This document shows positions 50,114 through 62,110 of a stretch of 64,000 nucleotides of DNA, one piece after another. The position numbers and the translations under genes were made by a program. The stretch lies in the NCBI GenBank assembly GCA_027574665.1, contig CM050657.1, positions 17,289,700 through 17,353,699 on the forward strand. Direction: 5' to 3'. The notes under the pieces were generated by a model. It saw only the letters and a program-made list of their open reading frames with translations. It was not told the origin of the DNA and searched no databases. Source of the DNA: Rhynochetos jubatus (taxonomy: Eukaryota > Chordata > Aves > Eurypygiformes > Rhynochetidae). The stretch's first letter is position 1, and each line of letters begins with the position of its first letter.

Positions 50114-50194
50114 CGGCTTTGAAGGTGGGGCGGGTGCTGAGGCCTTCTGCTTTCCTTTCCCATTGCTGTGCTCCTTGTCTCTCTTGGGCCCCAT
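50114..50194 (-). other. First-exon-like block: start codon, basic peptide, splice donor
   Basis: On the minus strand ATG has A at -3 and G at +4 (acaacATGG). It opens 27 codons, MGPKRDKEHSNGKGKQKA and then SAPAPPSKP, ending in phase 0 at AAGCCG before GTAAAT. The surroundings (50110-50480) are GC-rich with about ten CpGs. It could be a 5' exon of KCNMB2 carrying an upstream frame, the first coding exon of an unrecognised gene, or chance. If spliced to the acceptor at 19273, the frame would stop one base before the KCNMB2 ATG. Confidence 0.2.
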
Positions 50195-52149
50195 GTTGTA
50201 AATCCTATGCTCCCATCTGAAGAGCACCGGCTGCGGGCTCCCTCCAGAGCCCGGTGATGCAATCTGGGTCATTTGGAGAAGGTTGTCAGGAAGGATCCTG
50301 CTCCTCCCTGCTGTGCCGGTGCTAAGCTTTGCTGTCCAGGGTGTGTGAGGGGCCGGGCTGGTCCTGAGTCCTGCTCCCAAACCTGGCTTATTCAACCTGC
50401 TGCAGCCCCAGGACTCCTAGGGTGTCCCCTGGGGTGACGGGCTGAGGTATGGCGATGCTGGGGGACTCAGGAAATACCCCGTGGGATCCATCTAAGCACT
50501 TTTTTGAGGGCAGGGGAGGAGTCAATGGCTGAAGCTAGCACAGAGTATCCCTGAGAGGCAAAACCCACCTGCCCTGCCATGGGGCTGCTGGCGAATAAGG
50601 GGATTTATAGTCAGGCAACAAAGTCCTCCTGGGGAAAGACAGGATTTCTTCAAGTGGGACTGAGTGGATTACGACAGGGCTAATCTGCATGGCTGTTTCA
50701 TAAGTTTCCTCAGTGCTTGGACTCTGTGCTTGGCAACAGACGCTGTATGTGCTGAGAATAACTGATTTCTCAGAAACACCATGGAAGAATATACACATGT
50801 AGAGGTCCAGAGCAAACTACATCACTTTCTTTGCATTTTAGCTTTATCTGTAACAAAATCTCTCCCTATTCCAACACCAGTTTAGTACTGAGGGACCAGA
50901 TGTGCTATCAAGCAGTGTGGCTTGGTGGAAACCATCCTCCACCTGGCAGTTCATATTCTTCAGGAATCCCCACCTCTTCCCTTGACCTTATTCTAGGTAT
51001 TCACACAGACAAATGCTCGTGGTAACAAACCTCCTAACTTCAAAGCCAGTGTCTAGACAACTGTCAACCCTCCTACTCATTTTCTGCAGTCAAAATCCAC
51101 AAGCAAAGGCGGAATGCAGATATTCCTCCAGCACAGGGATCACACCATACAGGGTCTGTGCTGCTGTTAGCCCCTGTGTTCAGACCAGCTTTGCTACATG
51201 GCAAAAGTGACATGAGGAATGAATTTCCAAGGGTTTTCAGGCTAATAGTTAATGCAAAGCAGTAAAAGTGAAGATGTAAGTTCCTATATGGACACACTTT
51301 CTGTTCAGCTACAGGTTTTTAGCCAAATTATTTGAATGCTCACTGCCTCAGTTTCTCCATTTGTAAATCCCTGACCTGCCTGTTTGCTCTTCTTGGACTA
51401 AAAGCACTTTGTAAGGCAGAATTCATGTTCTAGCAGGTTGCTTGTTGTACACCTGTGGAAAAAGAAACTGAGTAATTTCTGGGGAATATGGATATCCAAA
51501 ATCAGCCCAACAGCAGTGTTGCGGCATAGCATGATGGTTGTAAGGTGCCTGGAAGTTTGTGCTCTGTCTGTGGGAAGCTTATGTGTAGTTACTGCTTCCT
51601 CCACCCTCTTCAGTTTTAAATGCAAGCATATAAATTACTTCAATTTTGCCCTAAAGTGAATAAAGATCACAAATACTAAGTCAAGTAAGACCCAATAGCC
51701 CATTAAGTGCATGAAAATTGGCAGCCTGTTTTAATTTGCTGCTACTACACCTTTAATTTGCCTGGTGCAGCTGGGAAGTGCAGTAAGTGAAGCTGTACAA
51801 GCCTCTGTGTGTGAAGATTGAGGGAGGATGGCCAAGTTACCCACCGGCTGTGAGCCACAGCTTGGAACTTCCTGACAATTTTTTTTCTGGTGCCAAAGCA
51901 GCTTGCTGTAAGCAAGCATTTCTTGTGCCCCTTCCCTACCCTGTTTGCAGTCTATTGCAGAATTCCGGAGTATTTTGCTTTCCAAACAGGAGTACCACAG
52001 GGTATTCAAGCAAGTTGTCCCTCCCGTAATAACATTATAATAGGCATTGCTAACACATTACTGTAAGCTTCTAGCTCCAGCCCACAAATGCTACCAGCAG
52101 CTAATTCATTCCTCGGATGAGCAAGTGTAATTTATATCATAAAACACCA

Positions 52150-53290
52150 CTCCAAACTGTTTGCCTACGAAACGTCCTTCACTCGAATCCTCACAGTTAA
52201 AGCCTGCCTCGCACCAGTGTCTTGTCAGATGTGACTGCTCTAGGAAATCCTTTTCCAGGGTGCACTTAGAAAAGCCTGACTTTACTCTAGCACACGCTTT
52301 AATCTTCACTCCCCGATATTTCAGGACAGCCCGTCTTAAGCTCTCGGCACTGCCTCTGTCCCGAACGCCTTGGTGTGTCCTGCAGCTTCCCCGATGAGGA
52401 TCACATTTACCTTAGCAGCAGTGGAGCAGCTGTGCCCGAAATGGAGATTTCAATGGGATCTGACAGGGAGATTTTCCCTCTCATCTACATACTTCTGTAG
52501 TTTCCACCTTTGGGAAAACAGCCTATCTACAAGCAGGAGGTTTCCGTATAGCTTCTCTCTCGAAGTCTCCAAATGTTTCTCGCTGCTCTCACGGTTCCCA
52601 AGCAGTTTTAATTACTTTGTGTTTTAAATAGAGGCGAAGTACCAGTGTTCAGTAATTATTCAGAAACAAGTCACCAGAAGGATGTGGGTGCAAAGACCCT
52701 CCAAATAAAGTCAGCCCCAAAAAGCTGAGCTTTCTCTCTCCAAACTTTGTTTCACGAAGCTTCTTGTTATCCCCACCTTCATAAAAACTCCTCTTCCCAT
52801 CTGCTCTGCCTGCGCATCCCCGGCTGCCTGGGATTCTCAGAGGCATGATGGCCATCCCTGCAAGGGCAGGATGCTGGGTGCAGGGTCGGTGCCTTCGCTG
52901 TCACTTGGCAAAATTCATCCCTCTCAGCTGCTCCTTGGAAGAAAACTGCAGGAGTTGGGCAGGAAAGCGGGCTCGGGGCTGGGGCAGTCCCACTGTTGTG
53001 CTGAGCACACTGATAAGCAGCACCTCACCCGGCTGTGCAACCTTTACTTTCCGAAATGCCAGGGCTGTGCAGGAGCAGGCGTGCAGCTCTTTCTCCAGTG
53101 CTCGCTCAACCCTGCGTGTCCTTGCTCGTGCTGGTGTGAAATCAGGGGCTTTCCAGCCTTTCCCTCAGTCACCTCCATCAGACCAGTTTGTCCTTGGGTG
53201 GTATTTGCTTTTCCGAGCCATGAGCGTGCCGGAGAGACGCTCCCATTCGTCTCGGGCTGCTCACTGATTTCCCACGCTGTGTGCTTGCTG
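52150..53290. promoter_or_regulatory. CpG-enriched block, possible promoter (weak)
   Basis: CpG dinucleotides are clearly denser here than in flanking sequence: by hand I count about 17 in 52861-53280, roughly half the number expected from base composition. That is below the usual island threshold but well above the background here. It could mark an upstream start for KCNMB2 or another transcript. Confidence 0.25.
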
Positions 53291-56200
53291 TTTGCTCCTA
53301 TGGCAAAAATAAAAGCTGCTTTCACTGGCGTGGTACACAGTTGGTTGTGATAGGATCTTTTTTTCCCCCTTGTTTAAAATGTAAGGTCTCACAAATTAAG
53401 AAGCTACAGCCTGTCTAGATCTTATACCAGTCAGTCTGATTCATCACAGAATCTCCTTGGTAACTAGCTGTTCCTCTCTGATGATTTGTTACAAAAAAGC
53501 TCTCCCAATTTAAAGATAAAATACAGTGAAAGCAGAAAGAGGAGCTACACCATATAGATAGCTTATACAGAGACATATGCCTTGTGTGCATGCAGCTATA
53601 GTGGATATTTTCTGATGTGTGTGGGAAGCAGCCTTTCCAGGAAATAGCGTGCTATCACCACACTGGTGGGAAATGTGCCCTGCCTGCCCCATCTCTGCTA
53701 GAAATCCTTTTTGCTGCTCTGGGGCCACTAAACCCATCTGCAGGGTAAATAATCCCACAGGAGATGTTGTTGGTATCTAATGAGGGGCTCAGTGGTTCAT
53801 TCTTTAATAAGCCAGATTTCTGGCCTTGTGTGGGACTGATGGCCAATTACAAATGTTCAGAGAGGGTGACTTTCTGCAGGAGGTGTGCCTGCTGTGTTTG
53901 ATGTTGCCTCCTAGCCCTCCTGCTCCGGTAATGAGCCCCTGCTGTCTGACCCCCCCGTGGGTGTGCTGCAAAGCACTGCCTGTGCTCCGGTGGCTGCTCG
54001 AGTCAGAGGAAAGGTGCTCACTGAAGATTTGTTTGTTTTTTTTCCTGGGAACCAGCATTGCTGGAAAAGTTGTTCCAAGGTGAGGCTAAGAATGCCTCGC
54101 ATTTGAAATAGCTGATAATTGTGTTCAGCAAGTCAGTTTAAGGGAAGAGTTTGACCTGTGAATGCCCAAGGCAGGGAGGCTGTGCACTGAGAGCTGCCTG
54201 GGGTCACAGAGGGATGAGGTGGTGGTATGGGGATAGGAACAAGTCTCATGGCTGTGTTCTGTGCATCTACAGCCAGAAAGCTCCGACTCCCTCTGCCCAC
54301 AGTGCTGGGCTCTGTGATGTTGAGCCCAGTAGAGTAGACAAGGGTATGGACAGACAACCTTAAGTGGGTGTAGCTGAGCTGCTTTCAATTTCTTTTACCA
54401 GATATATTAGGAATCAAGAATTCCTAGATTTTTCATGCAAAACCCTTCCCGCAGGTGGCAGAAGCTAACAGGGAGGATGAGTGTGGCAGGCCGCAGCCAA
54501 CACTGGGAAAATCACCGTCCTCTCCGTGTTTTCTTGCTGGCCTCATGCCCTTTCTGTTTTGTGGCACTAATTCCTCTGAACAAATACAACAAATGGCATA
54601 AAAAGCCAGATCCATGAGGTGTCTTTAATCCCTGCAAGAGGCTTTTGAGCTCACGGTTAGAGCTTGGCCACCCCCGGGGAAGTGCAGGGCAGCTGGAGGA
54701 AGGCTCCTGCAGGCAGCTCTGGCAGTAGGGCTATTGCATGCTGTGGGTGTTGGTGCTTAGGGACAAAATCTGTGTTCCCATGAAGTGTTATGACATCTCT
54801 AATGTCTGAGGAGGAGAGACCCAGGATTGCGCACTCTGCTTGGGGATGCCTGATCCAAGATCCTGTTTTGTCCAGGGGTAGGATTGCGAGATCTTTTTGT
54901 CCAGGATCTCCAGTTCTGTTATGTATTTTAATCACACCATTGGGACGTGGAGCTTGGGGAGAAGAGGAGAAGCATCAAACCCTGCTTGTTCCTGGCCTTC
55001 CTGGAGGCCTTCAGTTGGTTCACCTGCAGGCAGCATCACCTTGGCTGTAACATTTCCTGCCTTGGGTGTTTTGGTTATAAATTCATATTTATAAATAAAA
55101 GCTTATGTGTGGTGTTTTGCTGTTCCTATTTCCTTTGCAATGTGTCGCTATTTTGGGAAACCAAGCAAAGGTGGCTGCAGTTATTTATAGCAGGGGAAGG
55201 TGTATGGATCTGGGTGCATGCAGCCAGGGGTGGGCACGGGGCTGTCTGCCTGAGGGTGGCAAGGGTGTGCTCTGCAATCAGAGGTGGGTTTTTGTTTTGC
55301 CTTTGTGTGACTTTTCCATTTTGTTTGTATTGCTGGCCTAATCCTGAATCAGATGTCTACTTAAAGGAATGGCAGTAAAACATAAATGTGCACAGCCTTA
55401 CTGGGTATTTTTTATGAATTGAATCTCTTGAGATGAAAGCTTCATTACTGCGAAACAATGAGCCCACTACACTCTCAATAGTACAAATGGGTTTCATTTG
55501 TATTAAGAAGATACAAGCTTAATATTTTTAGTTTATTCCTGTAGCACCAGGAATGTTTAATGTGATAATCAATGTAATTGAGGAACTGAAAGTACAGAAA
55601 ATTGCAACACACTCAGGGCCGGTAATGACTGCAACTGTACTGCTGGAAGGTCTGGGGGACGTGTGCAGGTGTAGGAAAAACAGACTCTCCTCCTGAGTGT
55701 GGATGATCCCATGTCATGCCAGGATCTGTGGGAGGGCATCAGCCAGCTCCAGTGCAGCACCGGCAGGTGGAGCTGGCAGAATGTACCCAGTCCTGAGCAC
55801 CCAGTGAGAGGCTCAGGGCTGTGGGATGCTCCTGAGGACAGGTCTGCTGGAAGGACACAGGGGAAGGAGCTGCTGCCTTCTCCCCTGAAACCTAAGGGCT
55901 TGGAAGGGGCAGTGTCCCCTCCTGGGGTCCAGTGGGAAGAAGGACATCTAGGAGCAAGCCTAGCTGCAGAATTTGGCAGCTACGTTTGTTGGAGCAGGTC
56001 TTTACTGAGTGCTTGACAGGTTCACCATTTGGCCAGTTTGGTGGCTGCTTTTTTTCCCAGGAATAGAAAAAGGCACGCTTTTTGACACCAAAATCCCCTT
56101 GCCAAATCCCCAGCTCCTCCTAAGTACTGGGTTGGTAAAGCTTTTCAATTAAATGCTTCAGAACTTTTAACATGGACAAAACACAGCATTGCCTATCCAG

Positions 56201-59200
56201 CCTGCAGGTCAGAAAACATGAAGCTTCCTGCCCCAAAAAAACCACAGCCTGCAGCAGACACCCACCACGGTTATTTTCAGACTGAATTTGATGGGAAGCA
56301 TAAGCAGCAAACTGATCAGAGGCCCTGCCAGCTATAGGTGGGTCACCAACAGCACTTGTCCATTACTTGCATGAGCCCAGCAGCACGTGGCTCCTGCTCT
56401 GGGTTTGGGGAGCTGCTGGTTGCCATGTACCGAATTCAACTGCTCCTGTACCTCCAGGCAATTTCAGGCCCTCCGTGACACAGTGGGGGTTTTGTGTTTG
56501 CTGGTGATTTATTGTGTGTGTTAGTCCACAGAAGTGGTGGCAGGGAGGAAGGAGGCTCCTTGGTTCTGCCCTGGCCTGGGGGCAAGGAGGCTGAGTGTGG
56601 GGCAGCTGGGCTCCCATGTGAGCTGCTGGATGTCAGTCTGGGTGCTGATGGGTGACAAGAAATGTCTTGGACCCAGGGGAGATTGAATATATTCTAGATG
56701 CAGCCTCCAAAGCTGCTAAATCCTGAGCAAGCCTGGAAGAAATTACAGCAGCCAGGTTTGTTTTCAGCTCTCTGTTTAATTTGCCTCAGAGGAGAGAAAT
56801 TTTCTCTTGTTAGAAAAGTTGCCTTCTTCTAGTGGTTTTCTAATAATTCACAGCTTTAGGTCTCTAAAGCTGATTGGTGCCCTCCCTTTTGGGGAGTGCT
56901 GCCAAAGCTCCCCTCCCATGCTGGGACAGGCTCCAACAGCCAGTGCCCAGCACTGCCCCATGGCGCAGAGCTCTCTCCCTCTGCCAGCCTTGCATGGGTA
57001 GCTACAGGGAGTCCAGGTCTGCCTGTTAAACGGGCTCACGTTAGCGCATGTGGTCAGTTGTGCTGTGGGTTACATTTAAGCCTACTGCAGTCAGAGGATG
57101 CTTTGCTGATGGGAAATGACTGAAGCCAGAGCTGAAGGTACAGCTGTGATGATGCGCTGGCTGCGGTGTTCACGCTCATAATGCAATTGCTTACATTACA
57201 AGGCAATTATTACGGTTTAAAATTCCAATAGCATTTTGAAGGTGTCTCTGCCTGGGGGTTTTCTATTTGCAGAGATGTTTCTTTTATTGGACCTACTTGC
57301 CTAATAACTTTACCATTTTAAACACATCAAGGTGTTATGGAAGCCCATTTGTGATCTTTGTTGAAAAAACAAAGGCAATCTTGCCAGCTCCATGCACAAT
57401 ACTTGCTTTGTGGCAAACTGTTCCTAAGGCCTGATTTGGGTTTTGTGCAGGTTTCACGAGGTAAACCCCCCATACAGAGTTTTCTACTCCCTTTCTTAAT
57501 TTTTGGCAGCACATCTTTCAGCGGGGGCAGAACACTTTGGTCGCTGTGAAACCATCAGCTTTTCCCCAACCACCCAACTCCTCTGGGAACAGTAGTCACT
57601 ACTCATGTAGTAAATTTTCACCCCAAATAACAGATCCATCATTCTCACAGACTGTTCCTGGTGCTCTGCAGACAGGCTGGCTGAGAGGGTGGGAAAGGTG
57701 AACTTTCTCTGCTGCTAAAAGAGCGAATTTGCCGCTGGTATTTTGAGGTTGGGCCTTGTTGGAGAGTAGGGTGCTGGGGCAGGGCTCTGGGCAGCTCCAG
57801 CCTAGAAGGGCCAAGAACTGAACTGGGACCTACTGGAGGAGATATTTCCAACAATCCTTCTTGCTTAGCAAGGGGCTTTCTGCAGACATGGTGATGTCCA
57901 GACCTGGCAAGTCAATGCCTCCCAGGAGTGCTGCAGTTCCCTTAAACAGTATCATCAGGCTAATGCTTGCACAACCATTTATCATGTGCAAAATGTATAT
58001 GAAACCACATGAAGAATTTCCGTAGTAACCATAAGCATAACCTTCCTAGGCATGGATTCAGATGCCGGATTGGTGCATGCTTGATAGTACCAGGTACATA
58101 TGTGTCCTGGCATAACGCATGCATGCCTCTGGCAGCCAGCATTTTGTTTCTGGGCTTCTGCTGCTTAGCTCGTAAGGTCTTACTAAACTTTGATTGCTCA
58201 CGTATAATGCCTTTGCACTAGACACATGCTTCTGGAATGCCCTTAAGGTTATGTGGAATTCTATTTGCAAACCCTTTTATAAATAATAATGCAAAACACT
58301 TGCTGCTAAATCTGGCTGTCAGCAAGCAAATGCCAGGAACCAAAATGATGATTATTACTGTTATTTGTACAATTCCAAAATCCATTAATTTGCTTGTTGT
58401 GGCATTAGGTAATCAACGTTCCTGCAGCAAGGTCACAATTCTGTTTTACATCAAATAACTATCTTTTCTCATGTATGATACATGAAGCGTATTTCTTGCT
58501 TAGGGCATAATGTTTTATTAAAATTATTTTCCTTTGTTGTTTCTTACAGATTGTCTATTATGACTCTAAAGATTGCCTGCATGACATCTCTTTTTAAATT
58601 CAATGCATAATTATATAAACCACAAATTCATCTGATGCTACATCAATAAACCTCATCATTTGCTTTAAAGAGGAAGACATGCTGCCATTATTTACCAGAC
58701 AACATGGATTTAGCTAAGCTTTGTGGAATTTTGCAGTCACTGACACACATATCAGATATGGGCAGAGCAATGATGGAAATAATGTGAAGACAAACTGTTT
58801 AGTTCAAGCCAAAAAGACTAATGGAAGTAGTAAAAATAGTAAAGATATGAAAGCAAGATCTCCTGAAATAAATATCTGAGATGGAAGTTGCAGCAAAGGT
58901 TCACTGCAGCTGCAGACATGCCTCACTGAGTGTCAGCCTGGGTTAATTTGCAAGGTGACAGATGTCTTGGGAATGGGCAAATGCTGAAGAAAAGAACTGG
59001 TGTCCCTGGGCCAGGTCTCCTTGTGGGGCTGAGCCACTTCTGTGTCCTTGGAGCATCGCTGATTTACTGCAGCTGTGGCTTTGGTGGTGTTTAAGGACAA
59101 TTATGCAATCCTGTACCTTTGGTTTTTTTAATCCTTGGTAATGCAAAAAGCCTCAACCCCCTTCTGGCAGCACAAATACAGTTTTGATTGACTGACCTAT

Positions 59201-61879
59201 ACTGCTTGATCTGCTTCATCCACTTCAGCTTGTCCTGTCTCACCTCAGACTCTTTCTTTGAGCCCAACCATCCCATGACTGGTCTCTTGTTGAGCTTCTC
59301 CATGCTCCTGCCAGCCACCATGCCCAGGTGTCTTTGGTTCCTTCTGTACCAGGGCTACTCCCATATACCCACCTGAGATGCTCTGAGGGGTGTTTTCATT
59401 GTCTCTTTGCTGTGGCTGGAGGAGGCTCAAGGATGTCTATTACTGTTGTAGCATCCACTGTGCAAGGACAGAGCAGCAAAGTGGTTCTCACACCCTAGAC
59501 CTGACTGAATTTGCAGGAGGTAAATGCTGCTGTTACCTTTTTGTGGTTAGAAAACCTGTTGGGTGGCAGACGTTAAGTGTTTGGCTCAAGGTCGCAGCAT
59601 GTATCTTTGAAATCACTTGATAAACACTTGGTTCTCAGCAAAGGCTCTGCTTTGGGCTGTGATCTTATCCTGTAACAAAAGCTGAGATATGTTTCTCCTC
59701 TTTCATTCTAGTCCAGTGGTATGTTTTGGTTGTACTTAATAATAAGTGGAAAATCATTACCTTTGCCTTCTGATATATGTCTTTAATTTCTTTATTCATA
59801 ATGAGTTCATTGCTGCAGTGGCAGGAGTGAAATATGTGATACTACTGGAATTTCTTTGCAATTCAGCATTAATTAATGTCCACTTCTTACACAGCGCTAA
59901 CAATAACATGCCTAATCTTTCAGGGGCTGTTGGGGGGGATTCTTTGTTCTTTTCTAGCCTGCGAGAAGTGAGATTTGCATTTTAGCCTTTTGTTTAAAGC
60001 TGCCTCTTAAGGGTTTTGAAGCGTTGTGAGACAGTTGAACGTAACGCCCTTGTCCGACGCTGCACCATGTAATTGGGATTCCAGTCGATCTGCTCGCCTT
60101 GTCTCTTCATGTTTGCCAGTCAGTCTAGGGAAGGACACCTCATTTCCCCAGGGACTGTGATAAACTTGTTGTTAGAACAACAGGTTCGTTGGCCCTTATT
60201 CCTCCTCTTCCAGCAGAGTTTTAGTTAGCAAGCGACATAGTGCATTTACTTCGCCTCCCCTTGTGTGGGGTGGGCTCCTCGGTCTGTAAGGTGGTGTTCT
60301 CCCCTGTCTATTGAAATAATGATGTACTGCAGTGTACTGTCTGTTGATCTTTGGCTCTCTGGAGAATCAGATATGCAATTTAGCGAAACCGGTCAAAATA
60401 TTACAGTGAAACCAACTTGCTATTTGTCTATACTGTGAGACTCACATTAGTACCATCTCTGGGTTACACCCATTTCTTCACAGGTCAAAGGGGATGGATA
60501 TATTGGTGTGAAACACTAATTTTTGGGACACCTTGCTGCTGCTTTGGGTGTGCGGGGGGTGCGTGTGCCTTCTCAGCCCTGCCTGTGAGAAAGGGGAGGG
60601 TGGGGCTTGGAAAATCGCAACTTGTGGCGCTCAGTACAGACTGGGGAGCAGCCGGGCTGATGGTTCATACCTTATAAATGTTGTCCAACCCTCTGCATTT
60701 AACGACCTCTCTAGGCCAGCAGCTGCATTAGGTAGACTTTAGGCCTTCAGCACTGTACCAGGTGCCTCTGTTGTGAGAACTAAAGGAGTCTGCTGCCAGA
60801 AGTCAAAGGCTATTGCTTTCTCTTCCTGACCCTTTAAAGCATGGTGTGGTGCCCTTTCAGTGTAGACAGAGAGCTGAGAACTTCATTAGTGCACTGAGAT
60901 GCACGCAGATTTAAGCCAGAGATGCTAGCTTTCTGTGTGAGCTCTGTAAGGTTGTGCAGGAATGGGATGATGTTGCCTGGCAAACTTGGAAATTTCTGCG
61001 TGACCTTGCTGCTAAAAGCTCCGCCTTGCTGCACTAGGGGATGCCACTGAATGTGTGAAGGAATTCTTAATTTTTGCTGTTCTTAGGCTGCTGAATGAGC
61101 GGCTATGGAAACCGATGGGTTTGGGTGCAGAGATTCACTCTTAGGTGTAATTTACTCATGGGTTGTTTCTGGAGCTTGCCCAGTGCTTGTGCAAAGCAGC
61201 AGTCACAAAGCCCAAGTCTGGGGAAGGTGCAGGTTGGGAGCATGGAGGCCCTTTGAGCTTTTGTGCACTGGGGGTCTCAGAGCGGCACTGCGTCTCGCTG
61301 GTCTGCCCCAGGAGAGCAGCCAGGGCAAACTGCTCCTTTCATGCCTCTCTACTGTCACATCGGAAGGAAAATTGGAAGTGACAGTCATTGCTGTTTCCCA
61401 TCCTTGCTTGGCAGGGAGATGGCACTTGTTACAGCTAAGCCTGCCATCTGACCCAGCAGCTTTGGTGGGAAAACTCAGAGGGAGGGATGTTAGTGAAGCA
61501 GGCTTGAGCAGCATCCAACTTTACATTAGTGTAATTTCTTGCCTTTGTTTTTGTCTGATTCAGAACATGTGTAGATTTTGGTCCAGAAAAATGAAGAACG
61601 CTAATTACTGCACCCTGAGGGCAATGGCATCAGCCTCCCCACGCTTCATCTAACTTATTGGGACTAAGTGGGGCTAAATACAAACTCGTGGTAACACAGG
61701 CACTTTAGTAGCACACCAGCTTGCTTATAAATGTGCTTTGCAAAAAAAACCCCTACTTTAAACTTTCCCCTTCAATACACCCACTGACAAATATAGCCCT
61801 GGTTTAATATAATGATGTTTTTCCAAAGCTCCCGTTGCATCTGTTTGTGCTGAATTCATATACACAAGTTTATCTGAAG

Positions 61880-62110
61880 AAATGAATTGCTAAAATTCCT
61901 ATTGAATTTGGTTACCAGAGAGGCCTTTCTAATAAAGATAATGTACGTCAGCAGAGCTGGCAGGGTTTTTACTGGGACAGTTTTTCATTGAGTCCAGAGT
62001 AGATACTCTTTGATAAATCTTGTCAGCGCTGTCACTCTTGGTCTTAATGGGATGAATATCCATTTAGCTCGCAAAACAGCAGAACCTTTCAGTGGCTAGT
62101 GGGTTTTGGC
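61880..62110. promoter_or_regulatory. Enhancer-like block (inferred)
   Basis: Non-repetitive sequence with a GATA-type motif (taaagataatg), a cgtcagcag site and gggatgaatatccatttagc, without open frames. Judged by appearance only. Confidence 0.2.

Noticed and set aside
52845-53350. Overlapping 140- and 159-codon plus frames
   Set aside because: Two frames plus a minus frame are open over the same GC-rich stretch, which is explained by scarcity of stop codons. No family seen.
59091-59321. 76-codon lysine-rich minus frame
   Set aside because: Somewhat protein-like, but no family, no splice context, and it overlaps other frames on both strands.
61105-61653. 182-codon open frame, the longest in the window
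   Set aside because: Other frames are also open across the same stretch, there is no domain or convincing splice context, and the residue mix looks random.
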